A stretch of 6,190 nucleotides of DNA from Methanomethylovorans sp. (lineage in GTDB: Archaea; Halobacteriota; Methanosarcinia; Methanosarcinales; Methanosarcinaceae). Shown in pieces: positions 4,206 through 6,190 of this stretch. Each line of letters opens with the position of its first letter. Within the stretch, counting starts at the first letter, position 1. The stretch is taken from NCBI GenBank assembly GCA_020854785.1, contig JAHFZE010000147.1, positions 1 to 6,190 of the forward strand. Direction: 5' to 3'. The notes under the pieces were generated by a model. The model was not told the origin of the DNA and made no database searches. It was given only the letters and a program-made list of their open reading frames with translations. A program made the translations under genes and the position numbers.

Positions 4206-6190
4206 TTGTCAAAAGATACAGCCGAACAGACAGATCCCACTGAAGAAGAACTTGGCGAAGTTGTAGAAACCCAAGTTCCAAAAATTTGTATGGAGGATGT
4301 CCAGACCTTAGTGAAGCTTGAATATGTACCCCAGGTTTTGAAATTCCTCAAAAAGGATAAAATCGATGAATGGATGCATATTGGAGAGGAACTCTCAAAA
4401 GAAAGCCATGTTTTTGGGATAGCATATTACAAGAACGTTATCAGTGCTCTGGAAAAAAACAGCTCGACATATCATGACGAACTGCTAAGAACTGCCCGCA
4501 TGCTGCTCGATAAAGACCGGAAGCTTGCAGGAGTTTTCTTTGAGAATCTTCCAGAAGCAATGCAGAACACAAGATCTGATGATATCAGGAAATGGGTGGG
4601 TATAGGTATAAAGATATTTGAACAGAACAAGGACATGGGAATGGATTATTTTTCTTATTCAGCTACGATCTTAAAGGATCTGGATATCAGTGAACTGGAA
4701 GAGTGGGCACTGAACGGCCTAGCTGTCTTTGAAGAGGATCCATCCCTAGGAATACCTTATTTTTCCCCGAGATCCAGGAGCTCAAAGGAATTCATTGAAG
4801 GGCTTACAGGGTCTGCCGAACTTAATAAGATAGCAAGCATCCTCAGGTACTATGCACTTGGATTGTCAGGCATCGATTTCAACATCCTTTCCCGAAAGAT
4901 GTTACAGATGGAGGAAGAAACTGATTCTATTAATCCTGTGATAGCAGGCAAGAACATCTACCTTACACCGAAGATCAAAAAATACGGGGATCCTGAAGAT
5001 AACTTCAGGATATACAAGCTAAGCATAATGCATGAGGTCGGTCATGTAGAGTTCAGTTCCCATAAAATAGAACTTGATGAGGCAGCCGGACTGGTAGCGG
5101 ATCTCAGAAGAAGGTATACGACCATAAAAAAAAGAACTTATCTGGCAGGATTGCAACCTGAAGGTATTATTGATATTTCTGAGATCATAGCTCTGTTTCC
5201 CAACAAAGCACTGGCGGGAACGATACTTGGCATTCTGGAGGACGCCCGGGTCGAGTACAGGATAATGCAACACTACCGGGGGGTCCGTTCGGACCTCGAG
5301 AGAATAAGATACCAGATGCTTCTTACAAGGCCTGCCCCGAAAGGTTACCTTGAAGAGTTCATGGAATCACTTTTGTGGATATCCATAGGACATGACCCTG
5401 TTTACAACATCAGCAAAGGGATAAAGGACCTTATTGACCACACAAGGCCTCTGCTGGAGGAAAGGATATTCTACGAAAGATCGTCTATTCTTGACTCCCT
5501 TAATGCGACCTTCGGGATATATACCATGCTTGATGACAAGATGGGACCTTTGAGCCAAAAGGAGTATGAAGTACTGAAGAACATCGATTATCGCGGAGTG
5601 GATATAGCAGCTTACGGCAAGAGGGAACTTCTTTCTCCAACCTCGCATGAGAATATTATCAGGAATTTCATTCCCGAAAGTGAAGTGGAACTAGCATCAG
5701 AGAAAGAAGAGCCAAAAGAAGATGCAAAAAGCCAGGCCACCTATGCTACGGCCAAGAACTGGAAGATACTGGGCAGTTACAGGTATGATGAATGGGATGC
5801 AGTGATCAATGACTATAAAGCTGACTGGTGTACTGTCAACGAGACCGAACCTTTTGGCATGTCCAGTGATTATTACAAGGATGCCTCTGAACAGTACAGG
5901 CATGAGATAGCCATGATAAAGTACGTATTCAACAGGATGAGGCCGGAAGCATTCCGCAGGATGAAGGAACAGACAGATGGAAGTGAGATCGATATCGATG
6001 CCTTCATCGATGCCCTGATACAAAAGAAATGCGGGATAAATCCTGATGACAGGCTCTACCTCAGATGGGACAAGAATGAAAGGGACGTTGCAACCCTTTT
6101 CCTTATAGATGTCAGTTATTCCACTCATAAGATAGTGGGCTATGAGGAAAAGAGCATATTAGATGTTGAAAAAGACTCGCTTGTCATCAT
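4206..6190 (+). CDS. NorD-like protein: helical repeats, HExxH motif, VWA domain; C-terminus cut by window edge
   Basis: Bacterial NorD (COG4548) works with the AAA ATPase NorQ to activate nitric oxide reductase, probably by metal insertion; methanogen homologues have no assigned target. 661 codons are visible, all open. Residues 1-28 are acidic and probably disordered. Residues about 54-190 form helical repeats of 37 residues. Residues 271-286 contain IMHEVGHVEF with an HExxH motif (His276, Glu277, His280), and residues 343-351 read ILEDARVEY, offering acidic candidates for a third metal ligand. A charged linker (about 494-510, EKEEPKEDAK) precedes YDEWDAVINDYKADWC (about 525-540), which resembles the conserved segment before the VWA domain in NorD proteins. 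The VWA domain begins at about 631 with LFLIDVSYST, a DxSxS MIDAS motif (Asp635, Ser637, Ser639); the rest lies beyond the edge. Start: TTG with a GGAGTGA site. No ATPase partner is visible; it may lie downstream. Confidence 0.85.
   Translation, partial: MSKDTAEQTDPTEEELGEVVETQVPKICMEDVQTLVKLEYVPQVLKFLKKDKIDEWMHIGEELSKESHVFGIAYYKNVISALEKNSSTYHDELLRTARMLLDKDRKLAGVFFENLPEAMQNTRSDDIRKWVGIGIKIFEQNKDMGMDYFSYSATILKDLDISELEEWALNGLAVFEEDPSLGIPYFSPRSRSSKEFIEGLTGSAELNKIASILRYYALGLSGIDFNILSRKMLQMEEETDSINPVIAGKNIYLTPKIKKYGDPEDNFRIYKLSIMHEVGHVEFSSHKIELDEAAGLVADLRRRYTTIKKRTYLAGLQPEGIIDISEIIALFPNKALAGTILGILEDARVEYRIMQHYRGVRSDLERIRYQMLLTRPAPKGYLEEFMESLLWISIGHDPVYNISKGIKDLIDHTRPLLEERIFYERSSILDSLNATFGIYTMLDDKMGPLSQKEYEVLKNIDYRGVDIAAYGKRELLSPTSHENIIRNFIPESEVELASEKEEPKEDAKSQATYATAKNWKILGSYRYDEWDAVINDYKADWCTVNETEPFGMSSDYYKDASEQYRHEIAMIKYVFNRMRPEAFRRMKEQTDGSEIDIDAFIDALIQKKCGINPDDRLYLRWDKNERDVATLFLIDVSYSTHKIVGYEEKSILDVEKDSLVI
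4371..4763 (+). repeat. Region encoding four 37-residue protein repeats
   Basis: Within the NorD-like protein a pattern W-x3-G-x10-G-x2-Y-[YF] recurs at exactly 37-residue spacing: Trp56/Gly60/Gly71/Tyr74-Tyr75; a weaker copy Leu93/Ala97/Ala108/Phe111-Phe112; Trp130/Gly134/Gly145/Tyr148-Phe149; Trp167/Gly171/Gly182/Tyr185-Phe186. The register and size suit paired helices of an alpha-solenoid. The repeats are diverged at the DNA level. Confidence 0.75.

Noticed and set aside
5697..6128. A 143-codon minus-strand open frame with hydrophobic stretches
   Set aside because: It is antisense to the VWA region of the NorD-like gene, where the plus strand shows clear motifs; hydrophobic residues are expected from the complement of such codons.

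Overview
The window looks like chromosomal DNA from a methanogenic archaeon, most likely Methanosarcinales. The evidence is an archaeal-type enolase, TATA-box promoters about 25 bp from start sites, a probable leaderless regulator gene, strong GGAGGTGG-type ribosome binding sites on other genes, and a NorD-like VWA protein of the kind carried by methanogens that have no denitrification. The genus call is inference. The visible genes stop with TAA or TGA and none with TAG, which fits a pyrrolysine-using methanogen, but the sample is tiny.

Layout. 1-992 (minus) is enolase, with its C-terminus beyond the left edge. A 140-bp divergent promoter region follows, with a TATA box for each direction and a palindrome over the probable start site of the right-hand gene. 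1133-1513 (plus) is a small winged-helix regulator. Convergent to it is a minus-strand block, read right to left: nadC (3631-2807), a LolD/MacB-type ABC ATPase gene interrupted by a stop codon inside Walker A (2678-1986), and a PPC/DUF296 protein (1977-1531) closely coupled to the ATPase gene.

From about 3640 to 4200 there is an AT-rich stretch without an intact gene. It holds the nadC leader, a plus-strand TATA-like box, and what I read as a decayed gene of unknown family (3767-4196) with a premature TAG, a frameshift and a TAA. Its final stop codon overlaps the ribosome binding site of the last gene. That gene (4206 to the right edge) is a large NorD-like protein with N-terminal helical repeats of 37 residues, an HExxH motif and a C-terminal VWA domain with a MIDAS motif.

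Functionally this is a mixed housekeeping region: gluconeogenesis/glycolysis (eno), NAD synthesis (nadC), a regulator, and two loci showing gene decay. I see no mobile element, CRISPR array, tRNA or rRNA. The most interesting parts are the NorD-like protein, the dead gene in front of it, and the nonsense codon in the ABC ATPase P-loop. I do not see a convincing wholly new system.
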